A stretch of 64,000 bases of DNA from JAXLXE01 sp046328115 (lineage in GTDB: Bacteria > Chloroflexota > UBA6077 > JACCZL01), in assembly GCA_046328115.1 (NCBI GenBank), contig JAXLXE010000001.1, positions 2,852,001 to 2,916,000 of the forward strand. Direction: 5' to 3'. Within the stretch, counting starts at the first letter, position 1, and the number at the start of each line of letters is the position of its first letter. A model generated the notes under the pieces. That model did no database searches. It saw only the letters and a program-made list of their open reading frames with translations, and was not told the DNA's origin. The position numbers were made by a program, and so were the translations under genes. Shown here in pieces: positions 1-7,602 of the stretch.

Positions 1-596
1 GCTCCGTCACGGCCTTCGGAAGTTACTACGATGCCACCGACATCCTGCGTGCGATCTCACAATCCAGCCTGTCCTACGCGGGGATAGACGCGCCGTGGCA
101 ACCCAACGGAACCACAATCTGGGTCGTGGCGCGACAGATCGTAGACACGTTACCTGCCGGAGCAGACCGCGAGATCATCGAGCGGATCTACATGACCGGC
201 GACGAGACCGCCCGCGACCGGGAGCCCGAGCTAAGCCAGACCGGTCGGACCATCGTGGCGCTGTTGGACGGGACGGATGCGCCGAGGACGGAGGCGCTTG
301 TCGGCACGTTGCCGGAGACGACGAGAACGCGGCTGCGCCAGATCTCGCCGTCCAGCCAGATCTCTGCCGTTCACACACCGGTGCTACTCATGCACGACGT
401 GGACGATACCCTCATCCCGTACCCGGAGTCGCGGCGGATCGCCTCCGGCCTGCCAGCGGGCCGACTCGAGCTATTCACCGAGTTTGACCTGTTCGCCCAC
501 GTCACGCCGGACGGCACCGCCCGGCCGTCCTCGTTCGCATGGCAGCTTGCGCGGCTCTGGCGCCAGGTCTTCTGGGTCCTCATGAGCTTCTTGTGA
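1..596 (+). CDS. Alpha/beta hydrolase family protein, C-terminal part
   Basis: The frame is open from base 3, so the start lies outside the window; about 197 codons remain. The segment LLMHDVDDTLIPYPESRR is the late strand and turn of dienelactone-hydrolase-like alpha/beta hydrolases that carries the catalytic Asp, and the following FDLFAHVTP supplies a plausible catalytic His. The nucleophile elbow must lie upstream and cannot be checked. The last residues (WRQVFWVLMSFL) are hydrophobic and could be a membrane-contacting tail. The gene ends 66 bases before glgC on the same strand, so co-transcription is possible. The substrate cannot be inferred. Confidence 0.7.
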   Translation, partial: SVTAFGSYYDATDILRAISQSSLSYAGIDAPWQPNGTTIWVVARQIVDTLPAGADREIIERIYMTGDETARDREPELSQTGRTIVALLDGTDAPRTEALVGTLPETTRTRLRQISPSSQISAVHTPVLLMHDVDDTLIPYPESRRIASGLPAGRLELFTEFDLFAHVTPDGTARPSSFAWQLARLWRQVFWVLMSFL

Positions 597-662
597 GTCT
601 CACGCAACGCTGCGATAATCTCCGCTGGGCACTCGGCAGCCCCAAGCGCGGAGGACAGTTTG

Positions 663-1973
663 GTGAACGTAGTCGCGGTCATCATGGCCGGGGGGCAGGG
701 TGAGCGTCTCTCCGTCCTCTCCGTAAAGCGGGCCAAGCCGGCCGTTCCGTTTGGTGGCAAGTACCGCATCATCGACTTCGCGCTGTCCAACGTCGTCAAC
801 TCCGGCATTTACCACGCGGCCATCCTGACCCAGTATCGCCCGCACTCGCTGCATGATCACATCGGCGTGGGCAAGCCGTGGGACCTGGACCGCGCGCGCG
901 GCGGCGTGCGTCTGCTGCAGCCATATCTGGGCCGTCGCGAGTCAGACTGGTACAAGGGCACGGCGGACGCGGTGTTCCAGAACCTGCCCTTCCTGGTGGA
1001 CTGGCGGATGGACCTGGCGCTCATTCTCTCCGGCGATCACATCTACAAGATGGACTACCGGCCCATGATCCAGGAGCACCTGGACAACAAGGCAGACGCC
1101 ACGGTGGCCGTGATCGAGGTACCAATTGAGGAGGCGCACCGCTTTGGCACGATGGTCTGCGACAAGCGCGGACGGGTGCTGGAGTTCGAGGAGAAGCCGC
1201 CGCAGCCCCGCAGCAACCTGGTCTCCATGGGCATCTACATCTTCAACCCGGACAAGCTCCAGAGCCGCCTGACGGAGGACGCCGGCACGCGCTCGTCGCA
1301 CGACTTTGGCAAGGACGTGATCCCGCGGATGGTGAAAGAAGATCGCGTCTTTGCCTATCGGTTCAACGGTTACTGGCGGGACGTGGGCACCATCGCCTCC
1401 TACTGGGACGCAAACATGGAGCTTCTGACGGAACCACCCACGTTCGACCTCTATGACAACGAGTGGATCATCCATACCCGCAGCGAGGAGCGGCCGCCGG
1501 CGCGGATCACCGGGGATGCCCGGGTGGCGCACAGCCTGGTCTCCCACGGCTGCAACATCGTGGGGACCGTGGAGCGCTCCGTGCTCTCGCCAGGCGCGTT
1601 CATTGCCCAGGGCGCGGTCGTGCGGGACTCCATCATCATGACGGACGCCATCATCGGCAAGGACGCCGTTGTCGACAACGCGATCATCGACAAAGAGACG
1701 GTCATCGGCCCGGGCTGCATCGTGGGCTACGGGACGGACCGCACCCCGAACCGACTGGAGCCAGCGAACCTCTCCACGGGCATCACGGTGGTGGGCAAGC
1801 GCGTGCGGGTTCCCCCGGGTGTTCGGCTGGGCCGCAACGTGCGCATAGACGCGGACGTGGTGGAGGCGGACTTCGAGCACGCCCGCCACACTGAGCACAC
1901 CATCCCCAGCGGCGAGACCGTCCTGGCACCCAGCCGCCGCGACGCGCTCAGACCCCGCTCTCGAACGGCGTAG
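663..1973 (+). CDS. glgC: Glucose-1-phosphate adenylyltransferase
   Basis: Makes ADP-glucose from ATP and glucose-1-phosphate, the committed step of bacterial glycogen synthesis; cytoplasmic. The N-terminal nucleotidyltransferase domain has IMAGGQGERL near residue 8, then KRAKPAVPFGGKYRIIDF, WYKGTADAVFQN and SGDHIYKMDY. The C-terminal part is a left-handed beta-helix with hexapeptide periodicity (GAFIAQGAVVRDSII and following). At 436 residues it has the usual family length. I chose GTG 663 because GGAGGA at 650-655 is better spaced to it than to the TTG at 660. No other glycogen genes are visible here. Its stop lies 11 bases from the stop of the convergent ccdA. Confidence 0.95.
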   Translation: MNVVAVIMAGGQGERLSVLSVKRAKPAVPFGGKYRIIDFALSNVVNSGIYHAAILTQYRPHSLHDHIGVGKPWDLDRARGGVRLLQPYLGRRESDWYKGTADAVFQNLPFLVDWRMDLALILSGDHIYKMDYRPMIQEHLDNKADATVAVIEVPIEEAHRFGTMVCDKRGRVLEFEEKPPQPRSNLVSMGIYIFNPDKLQSRLTEDAGTRSSHDFGKDVIPRMVKEDRVFAYRFNGYWRDVGTIASYWDANMELLTEPPTFDLYDNEWIIHTRSEERPPARITGDARVAHSLVSHGCNIVGTVERSVLSPGAFIAQGAVVRDSIIMTDAIIGKDAVVDNAIIDKETVIGPGCIVGYGTDRTPNRLEPANLSTGITVVGKRVRVPPGVRLGRNVRIDADVVEADFEHARHTEHTIPSGETVLAPSRRDALRPRSRTA

Positions 1974-1984
1974 GCCGCCGAGAC

Positions 1985-2734
1985 TTAGGCGGCCAGCCCG
2001 GTTCCGAAGACGCCGGTGAGCCAGGCGGAGATCAGCGAGAGGCGATCGCTGAAGATGAGCAGGCCCATGGCCACCAACAGGAAGCCACTGGCCAGCTCCA
2101 GTGCGCGCATCCGCGCGCGCAGCGCCGTCATGAGGGCCAACGCGCGGCGCAGGGCCAGGCCGGCGGCCACGAACGGCAGCCCCAGCCCCAGCGCGTAAAG
2201 GAACAGCAGCAGCATTCCCTGGCCCACCGTGCGCTCCTGGCTAGCCAGCGCCAGGATGCTGGCCAGGAACGGTCCCACACACGGGGTCCAGCCAGCCGCG
2301 AAGGCGGCACCCATGAGCAGCGCGCCCACGTAGCCGCCGCGCCCCATGCCCAGTCCCGTGCGCGTGTCACGGTACAGAAGCGGGATCCGGATCAGCCCCA
2401 GGGTGTGCAGGCCAAAGATGACCACCAGCAGCCCGGCCACTCGCAGCAGCGCCGTCTGGTGCTCCAGCAGGACGTTGCCGATTGCCGAGGCCGAGGCGCC
2501 GAGCAACGTAAACACGAGCGCCAGCCCCGCCACGAACGCTGCCGATCGTCCCAACACGCGGATCCGCGTGGAGGCGTCCGACGGGCGCGCCATCTCCTCC
2601 GCCGAGAGGCCGGTCATGTAGCCCAGGTAGGCCGGTAGCAACGGCAACACGCAAGGCGACACAAACGAGAGCACGCCGGCGACGATGGCGAACAGGGCGC
2701 TCGCGGGACTGAGCCCCGCCACGTCAACCGGCAT
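1985..2734 (-). CDS. ccdA: Cytochrome c biogenesis protein CcdA (membrane thiol-disulfide carrier)
   Basis: A 249-residue polytopic membrane protein of the CcdA/DsbD-beta family, which carries reducing equivalents from cytoplasmic thioredoxin to thiol proteins outside the membrane. Both signature Cys segments are present: FVSPCVLPLLPAYLGY in the first helix and AGWTPCVGPFLASIL in the fourth, with about six hydrophobic helices in total. It is the last gene of a leftward group, 82 bases after the AhpD-like selenoprotein candidate and behind the PHP gene. The inverted repeat GGCGCC-GGGTG-GGCGCC in that gap is followed by a TAGAAT, so it may have its own promoter. No cytochrome c maturation genes are nearby, so the partner could instead be the neighbouring redox protein. 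Confidence 0.88.
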   Translation of the reverse strand: MPVDVAGLSPASALFAIVAGVLSFVSPCVLPLLPAYLGYMTGLSAEEMARPSDASTRIRVLGRSAAFVAGLALVFTLLGASASAIGNVLLEHQTALLRVAGLLVVIFGLHTLGLIRIPLLYRDTRTGLGMGRGGYVGALLMGAAFAAGWTPCVGPFLASILALASQERTVGQGMLLLFLYALGLGLPFVAAGLALRRALALMTALRARMRALELASGFLLVAMGLLIFSDRLSLISAWLTGVFGTGLAA

Positions 2735-2816
2735 CGTGCAACCCGCGCATGCCTAAATTCTATGCCTGGCGCCCACCCGGCGCCTGACAGAGCTTACGCC
2801 GCGTCGACGGGACATG

Positions 2817-3104
2817 CTACTCGCGCTTGAGCTTCACCTCGGATCTACGGAAGAGCGACTGGACCATGCCAGCCCGAATCGCCATCACCCAGGACAGCGT
2901 GGCGTCTATCTCCGCGTCAGTCGCGCCGGCCTTCCTCGCACCCGCGAGGCGACGCTCCGTTCAAGGCTCGCAATTGCCGGTGAGCACCACCGCCAGACCA
3001 ATCAGGGCCTTGGTCTTGGGGTCAAGCGCTCCATTGTCGCGGCTACCCGCGTACCAGTGCTCGAACTCGTCGAACAGCCTCGTTCCGTCGTCACCGTCGC
3101 TCAC
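2817..3104 (-). CDS. AhpD-like (carboxymuconolactone decarboxylase fold) protein, probable selenoprotein with CxxU
   Basis: Read through one in-frame TGA (2961-2963), this gives 95 residues of an AhpD/CMD-type domain: ALDPKTKALIGLAVVLTGN, then CEP-U, then ERRLAGARKAGATDAEID and a final helix. In the family this spot is CxxC, the redox centre of alkylhydroperoxidase-type proteins, so the TGA sits exactly where the second Cys belongs. Reading frame and family-like sequence continue unchanged on both sides, and a SECIS-like hairpin follows. The GTG at 3104 is preceded by GGAGGA; an ATG at 3116 is also in frame. The gene lies between a PHP gene and ccdA on the same strand. Naive gene calling would split or miss it. 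The alternative is a nonsense mutation. AhpD-like CxxU selenoproteins are known from metagenomic surveys. Confidence 0.75.
2934..2963 (-). promoter_or_regulatory. Candidate bacterial SECIS element following the UGA
   Basis: On the coding (minus) strand the UGA is followed by 11 bases, then the perfect 6-bp stem CCTCGC/GCGAGG closing the loop GGGT, with the loop 18-21 nt after the UGA. Bacterial SECIS hairpins lie within the reading frame, with the apical loop roughly 16-37 nt after the UGA and a conserved G early in the loop, often GGU. All these points are met, and the distance is close to that in E. coli fdhF. The fold is read by eye and has not been scored. Confidence 0.65.
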
Positions 3105-3158
3105 ACGTCCTCCCATCCGAGATCTCCGTGCGATGATGGTACCAGCGCGGCGCGCGGA

Positions 3159-4073
3159 TCAGGGCCAGCTGGGCTGGGTCCAGAACTGGCGGCCATCCGA
3201 CGCAGTGCCGCGAACGCGCACGAATCCGCCACCGAATCGTCCGATCTGGAACCGGGCACTCCCACCGTCTACCGCGTCCAGCACGGTCAGCCCCGGCCCG
3301 AGCAGTTCGATCCTGGCGCTCTCACCGGGCAGGTCGACCGCGATCTCGGCGCCATTCACGCGCAGGTCCGCAAGCTCGAGGCCGCTGGATGAGTAGAATC
3401 GCCCTTCGCGTAGCGCCTGCAAACAGCCAGCGATATCGCCTCGGGCCGCGTCCACGCGCAGCCAGCCGCGACCGGGGTTGGAGAAGTTGGCGCCCCACTG
3501 TTGGAAATAGTGCGCGTCATCCGACGCCACACCCCACACCCTGCGCCCTTCGCTGAGCAGCCGGTCCCACATGCACTCAGTGGAATCGTGCTCCTCATCA
3601 CCCTCGTTTCGCACTGCGTTGTGGCCGTTGGCAACTTCCAGCAGGCCAAACTCACCGCCCGCGAGCAGGTCGTCAGATGAGAGCGTCCAGAGGAAGTTGG
3701 GATGGTTCACGGTAGACACCGCGCCCTGAGCCCGCACCTGCTCCACAGCCCAGCGGAGCCGTTCTGCCTTGCCTTCCTTCACCTCCGGCTCGGCGGCGCT
3801 ACGCCCAGGCTGGGAGGGCATGATGACGCTGCGGAGGCCGAGGCCGTTCACGTGTACCGCCGCCATGGTGATCTCCTCACCCTGCCAGACCGGCAGCCCG
3901 TAGCTCTGAAGCTGGGCCAGGTGCTGATCTGGAATCAGCACGTTGTGGTCCGTCAGGAAGAGGAAGTCATAGCCGTGGCTCGCGTACCACTCCACCACGA
4001 CCTCTGGCGGGCTGTCGCCATCGCTGTATTTGGTGTGGGTGTGCGTGTTGCCCTTGATCCAGCGCTGCACCAT
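3159..4073 (-). CDS. PHP-domain metallo-phosphoesterase (CehA/McbA-like)
   Basis: A 304-residue PHP (polymerase and histidinol phosphatase) domain. Metal ligands are visible in order: NTHTHTKYSDGD near residues 9-18, FLTDHN near 40, a central VNHPNF and late ASDDAHYF, so the trinuclear metal site looks complete. The C-terminal 80 residues form a beta-rich extension (YSSSGLELADLRVNG onward) as in CehA-type proteins. Family members hydrolyse phosphoester or related bonds; the substrate is unknown. It is the first gene of the leftward group PHP - AhpD-like - ccdA, with 54 bases to the next start. No signal peptide is seen, so it is probably cytoplasmic. Confidence 0.85.
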   Translation of the reverse strand: MVQRWIKGNTHTHTKYSDGDSPPEVVVEWYASHGYDFLFLTDHNVLIPDQHLAQLQSYGLPVWQGEEITMAAVHVNGLGLRSVIMPSQPGRSAAEPEVKEGKAERLRWAVEQVRAQGAVSTVNHPNFLWTLSSDDLLAGGEFGLLEVANGHNAVRNEGDEEHDSTECMWDRLLSEGRRVWGVASDDAHYFQQWGANFSNPGRGWLRVDAARGDIAGCLQALREGRFYSSSGLELADLRVNGAEIAVDLPGESARIELLGPGLTVLDAVDGGSARFQIGRFGGGFVRVRGTASDGRQFWTQPSWP

Positions 4074-4392
4074 GCGACCGACCTACTTGCGTGAGATGCC
4101 AGAGCGTAGCGGATCACGCTAGAGAAGAACAGGTCGGGCGTCGTTGCTGCCAAACAAAAAGCGCGGCGGTGGGGGGAGACCACCGCCGCGCGTTGACAAC
4201 GGGGGAGGACCGCCGCCAACAGAGAGCGCCCCTCGCTGTGTACCCGCCGCGGTCTCGGCTCCCGCGGCGGATCAGCTAGCGAAAGGAGATGCCTCAGTAT
4301 GTGGCCGGCGGGTGGGCCGTTCGTAGGTACGGGGTAGCCAAAATTGCCGGGCCACTATTGGTCACTTCGCCCAATGCGATAGTTGCGCAGGC
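4074..4392. other. Gene-free stretch with two GC-rich hairpins
   Basis: About 320 bases between clpS and the PHP gene, with no convincing reading frame. It holds the terminator at 4152-4191 and a second perfect 9-bp inverted repeat, CCGCCGCGG/CCGCGGCGG, at 4244-4270. Both lie downstream of clpS on the minus strand. A good plus-strand Shine-Dalgarno (AAAGGAG, 4282-4288) is followed only by a 12-codon frame. Confidence 0.5.
4152..4191 (-). terminator. Rho-independent terminator downstream of clpS
   Basis: Perfect 12-bp stem GCGCGGCGGTGG/CCACCGCCGCGC (4161-4172 with 4180-4191) around a 7-base loop. Read leftward it is followed by TTTTTGTTTG (complement of 4151-4160), giving a classic intrinsic terminator for minus-strand transcripts coming from clpS. 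Confidence 0.8.
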
Positions 4393-4731
4393 TCAGGCCG
4401 GCTCGATGGTCACCCGCAGGCCACGCCCGGCAAGCTGCTCCTGATACAGCTCAGCACGCTCCTTGTGGGTCGTGGCCACAATGGAGGCCCCGCTGGTGTG
4501 GATCTCCCAGGCGTGCTGATGGGCCTTGTCGCGGGTCATCCCCGGAATGATCCGACACAGGGCGGTCTCCACGTCGTCAAACGTGTGGCAGTTGCAGTCC
4601 AGCACCACCACCTTGTAGGGCGGAATGTCGCTAAGGCGCTCACGAACGTCGGAGTCGAGCTCCGGCGTGACAGTCGGAACGATGGCTGTCTGGGCGAGGA
4701 TCAAGCGCTCTTCAGGGAACTGAGCGTCCAT
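4393..4731 (-). CDS. clpS: ATP-dependent Clp protease adaptor ClpS
   Basis: A 112-residue adaptor that hands N-degron substrates to the ClpAP or ClpCP protease. The ClpS core is clear: PPYKVVVLDCNCHTFDDV, IIPGMTRDKAHQHAWEIH, TSGASIVATTHKERAELY, and the closing strand GLRVTIEPA. The E. coli-type NDDYT binding segment is here DCNCHTF, a variant I associate with Chloroflexota and actinobacterial ClpS. The N-terminal 35 residues are a variable extension. It stands alone; clpA/clpC is not in the window. A strong terminator follows about 200 bases downstream. Confidence 0.88.
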   Translation of the reverse strand: MDAQFPEERLILAQTAIVPTVTPELDSDVRERLSDIPPYKVVVLDCNCHTFDDVETALCRIIPGMTRDKAHQHAWEIHTSGASIVATTHKERAELYQEQLAGRGLRVTIEPA

Positions 4732-4756
4732 GCCGTCACATGATAGCCGGGGTTCG

Positions 4757-5119
4757 CTACGGCGTCGCCGCTCGTGGGTGGAACGTAGGCACGTTCACGC
4801 GGAGAACAAGGCGAAACACCGCGTTGTCACAGCGGCCCGCCCCGCCGGGCACCCATGTGTCCGGATCGGGGAGAAACCGCGGCAGCATCACGTTCCGCCG
4901 CAGCGCATCCGCGACCCCAACGACGCGCACGCGATTGCTCCAGTCACCACAAGTCACGGAAGCCATTCGGGTATACTCGGCGAACAGAAATCGCGCGATC
5001 CGTCGAGGGCCGGTTTCGCGCAGCCGCCACCAGTCGCTTTCAGCTAAGCAACGAGTGTGCGCACGCCCGGCGTCTGCACGGCGAACTCGCGCTAACGTGC
5101 AATCGTCCGCCAGCCACAC
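4757..5119 (-). CDS. Possible small hypothetical protein
   Basis: An open frame of 120 codons upstream of clpS on the same strand and antisense to the leader of the secreted-protein gene. Its last 85 residues (for example RIARFLFAEYTRMASVTCG and NAVFRLVLRVNVPTFHP) have a balanced composition and G/C-rich third positions, which favours real coding. I do not recognise a family and see no clear ribosome site. In this G+C range chance frames of this length are common. It occupies most of the 410-base gap between clpS and the next plus-strand gene. That gap also holds a TATACT (4972-4977) that could be a -10 box for the plus-strand gene. Confidence 0.3.
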   Translation of the reverse strand: MWLADDCTLARVRRADAGRAHTRCLAESDWWRLRETGPRRIARFLFAEYTRMASVTCGDWSNRVRVVGVADALRRNVMLPRFLPDPDTWVPGGAGRCDNAVFRLVLRVNVPTFHPRAATP

Positions 5120-5142
5120 AGAACCGGGAAGACCTATCTACC

Positions 5143-7182
5143 TTGAGCAAGACAGTCAAGACGGCCGGTAGATTCGCCTTGATCCTCGCACTCGCCTGCG
5201 GCATTGCCACCGCGGCGCTGCCCAGAACCGCCAGAAGCTCGGCAGGTGACCCTCCCGCGAGTCTCGCCGACTACTGGACCGGCACCGCGAACTGGCGGCT
5301 GTATGCCCGATACACGGTGGCCGGCAGCGATGCCACCACTCCAACTCCGTTCAGCCATCCCCACGGCACCTTCATCCGTACCCACGGCAGTTCCTGGTTC
5401 CTGTTCCAGCGGAACTACATGTTCGTGGACGCCGACGACCCCTGCTACGCCGTCCTGCGTGTTCGGCTGGGCATGACTGTTCGCCAGTCGCAGGACCGCG
5501 GCCGCTCGTGGACCGCCCCGATCGATGTCGTCACGCCCGATACCGACACGCCCTGGGAATGCGGCGCCACTGACGGGGATGCGTACTACGATGAGGCCGA
5601 CCAGGTGTGGCACCTGATGTTCCAATGCATTTCGCGCGACGCGATTTGGCACGGTTGCCATCTCAGCCGAGAAGCCGAGAGCCCGCTCGGGGCGTTTACC
5701 GCAAACCACGCCAATCCATCATTCTCCGCCGCGCAAGCCATGGATATCCTCACCGCGTTGTGTAGCAATCCGTCGAAGGCGTGCTGGCAACTCGCTCGAG
5801 GGCGCCCAATGCGAGACCCAGGAACATTCAACATCATTGAGCGCCGAGACGGTTACTTCTACGTATCGTTCCATGCAATCGTTGTCGAAACACAGGAGAC
5901 GATGAGGTTTCTCGCAAGAACTAGTGATTTTATTACTTGGATTGTAGAGCTACCAGATTCGACTATTCCCAACGATGCCATGATTGCCCCTCGAAATGGC
6001 ATTGCATGGCGTGAGACATGGAACTCCGGCGGACCAGTGGCGGTTGGTTCAGCCGGAACAGTATTCCAAGACAACCACTACTATACAGTCGCCGATTTGC
6101 AGGATAGCTCGGCCTTGTGTGTGCCAAACCAGACCGTAGATAGTGGAATATTCCGCAGCCGTACTTTGGCAGACAATACTAATCAATTGCAAGGTTTCCC
6201 TCGTGGCAATCCGGTACTCTATTCGAGTCGTGCTCTCGAAGTATCATCTGGGAACTATCGCGCGATACCATCCAGAATAATCAGCCTATCACTCCGCAGT
6301 TCTTCCACTCAGCCTCCTGACTCATCTTATCCCTGTAATCAAGGCTATGCCAGGATCTTCATCGACGCGACGAGCGGTGAGGTATTCCTCGTGAACACAC
6401 GAATAAGCTCCGATGATTACTTGACCGGTGCCTACGTGTACCGCCTGGAGAAGGAGGTCAATCTCTTGCCAAACAGCACGTTCTGGACCTGCACTTCAGC
6501 ACCGTGGAACGTGTATGGCATACCGGGCGATCAGTTTCCTCAAGCTGAGCCCGTCAGGGATCCAAAGGTCTCGACCGAGGCTGACTGCTCCGTACGGATC
6601 ACATGCCCCAGCCAGTGCCGGCTAGATGAAGGCATCTATCAGGACGTGGCACAGACTTGGTCAGAACCGAGTCTGGTCGAATTTGGCGCGAAGGCCTTTT
6701 CAGCATTCGGAGGAACGCTACGTATCGTGCTCCAGCCCTCCAGCCGCGGTTCTCCGGTTGGTGAACCGTCCATTATCACCGGGAGTCTGGGCCCGAGCTT
6801 CCAACAGCTACGGGGACAGATAGTGTTGCCCACCAATACGTCGCGACTGAGGCTAGTGCTCAACCCCATTGACGTGCTCTCAGTGTACGTCGACGAAGTA
6901 TTCGTCACTCGCCGCCCGATCGCGGCGGCCAGCCCATCGCCGACCGCCCCTACCGCCGGCGGAGTGCGTGTCAGCGCAAGTCCCGTTGCAAGCCAGATCC
7001 ACGCTCTGCCCGCCAGGACCGCTGTGACGTCGCCGGGCTCGACTCCGGTGCCGACCCCGCAACCGACGCCAACTCCAACGCCGCCATGGTACGATCCGAA
7101 CAACAACGCGTTGCCGGGCTCAGACTCGGTACGCCACGGACAACCATCGAGCACCCTGAGTAGGCCGGAGCGACGCCCGTAG
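5143..7182 (+). CDS. Secreted protein with sialidase/GH43-like propeller features and a beta-rich C-terminal domain
   Basis: From TTG 5143 this encodes 679 residues starting with a signal peptide (FALILALACGIATAALP). Residues 40-450 resemble a beta-propeller glycosidase: short repeated strands, an Asp-box-like DRGRSWTAP near 115, and segments such as DPGTFNIIERRDGYFYVSF. A domain from about 455 to 600 (LLPNSTFWTCTSAPWNVYG onward) looks like a carbohydrate-binding beta-sandwich. A Pro/Thr-rich tail (TPVPTPQPTPTPTPP) follows. Role inferred: extracellular glycan recognition or hydrolysis; catalytic acids are not assigned. Bases 5850-6450 are markedly A+T-richer, with codons unlike the neighbours, which suggests transfer. 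The frame stays open upstream to 4855, but the signal peptide decides the start. A TATACT at 4972-4977 is a weak promoter candidate. Confidence 0.7.
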   Translation: MSKTVKTAGRFALILALACGIATAALPRTARSSAGDPPASLADYWTGTANWRLYARYTVAGSDATTPTPFSHPHGTFIRTHGSSWFLFQRNYMFVDADDPCYAVLRVRLGMTVRQSQDRGRSWTAPIDVVTPDTDTPWECGATDGDAYYDEADQVWHLMFQCISRDAIWHGCHLSREAESPLGAFTANHANPSFSAAQAMDILTALCSNPSKACWQLARGRPMRDPGTFNIIERRDGYFYVSFHAIVVETQETMRFLARTSDFITWIVELPDSTIPNDAMIAPRNGIAWRETWNSGGPVAVGSAGTVFQDNHYYTVADLQDSSALCVPNQTVDSGIFRSRTLADNTNQLQGFPRGNPVLYSSRALEVSSGNYRAIPSRIISLSLRSSSTQPPDSSYPCNQGYARIFIDATSGEVFLVNTRISSDDYLTGAYVYRLEKEVNLLPNSTFWTCTSAPWNVYGIPGDQFPQAEPVRDPKVSTEADCSVRITCPSQCRLDEGIYQDVAQTWSEPSLVEFGAKAFSAFGGTLRIVLQPSSRGSPVGEPSIITGSLGPSFQQLRGQIVLPTNTSRLRLVLNPIDVLSVYVDEVFVTRRPIAAASPSPTAPTAGGVRVSASPVASQIHALPARTAVTSPGSTPVPTPQPTPTPTPPWYDPNNNALPGSDSVRHGQPSSTLSRPERRP

Positions 7183-7551
7183 GCTGTCTCCGCAACCGCC
7201 ACGGCGCGCCCACCCTCGTACGGGACACGCGTCACCCGTGACCGCACGCTGAGTCCAACGTCATCTCGCACACACGCCTCGACCGACGGGTCAGCAATGG
7301 GATGCGGTACGAAATCGTTGGTTGTTTCGCGCTGGTGGCGTTCCCTCTTGAGGCGCGGGTGGAACGCACTGACCTACGGAACCCCCGGTAGTCAGCACCG
7401 CTGGCGTGGGCGCCCGTCCGGCGCATCGTCTTGCTGTGATACGGAACACACCACACGACGTGTACGCTGGTGGCGGCAGCACACGGCAAGCCCCGCGCTT
7501 GATGGAACCACCGGCATGCGCGCACAACGCCCGCATGCCTCGGGCACACCC
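7183..7551. other. Gene-free stretch, nothing recognised
   Basis: About 370 bases between the secreted-protein gene and the promoter of the RNA gene. Open frames on either strand here have Arg/Cys/His-rich compositions typical of non-coding G+C-rich DNA. I see no repeats or RNA genes in it. Confidence 0.4.
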
Positions 7552-7596
7552 TTGACATTGTCGACCGTTGACAATATATGCTCCCCGTGCTATCCT
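7552..7596 (+). promoter_or_regulatory. Two overlapping sigma-70-type promoters with an inverted repeat
   Basis: TTGACA (7552-7557), 17 bases, TATATG (7575-7580); and TTGACA (7568-7573), 17 bases, TATCCT (7591-7596). The first spacer and second -35 box contain the inverted repeat ATTGTC(7 nt)GACAAT at 7557-7575, a possible operator. Two consensus -35 boxes in a G+C-rich genome are unlikely by chance. Confidence 0.65.
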
Positions 7597-7602
7597 GCCG
7601 TG

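Noticed and set aside
4299..4337. 12-codon frame behind a good Shine-Dalgarno
   Set aside because: Too short, followed by no gene on that strand, and without conservation evidence.
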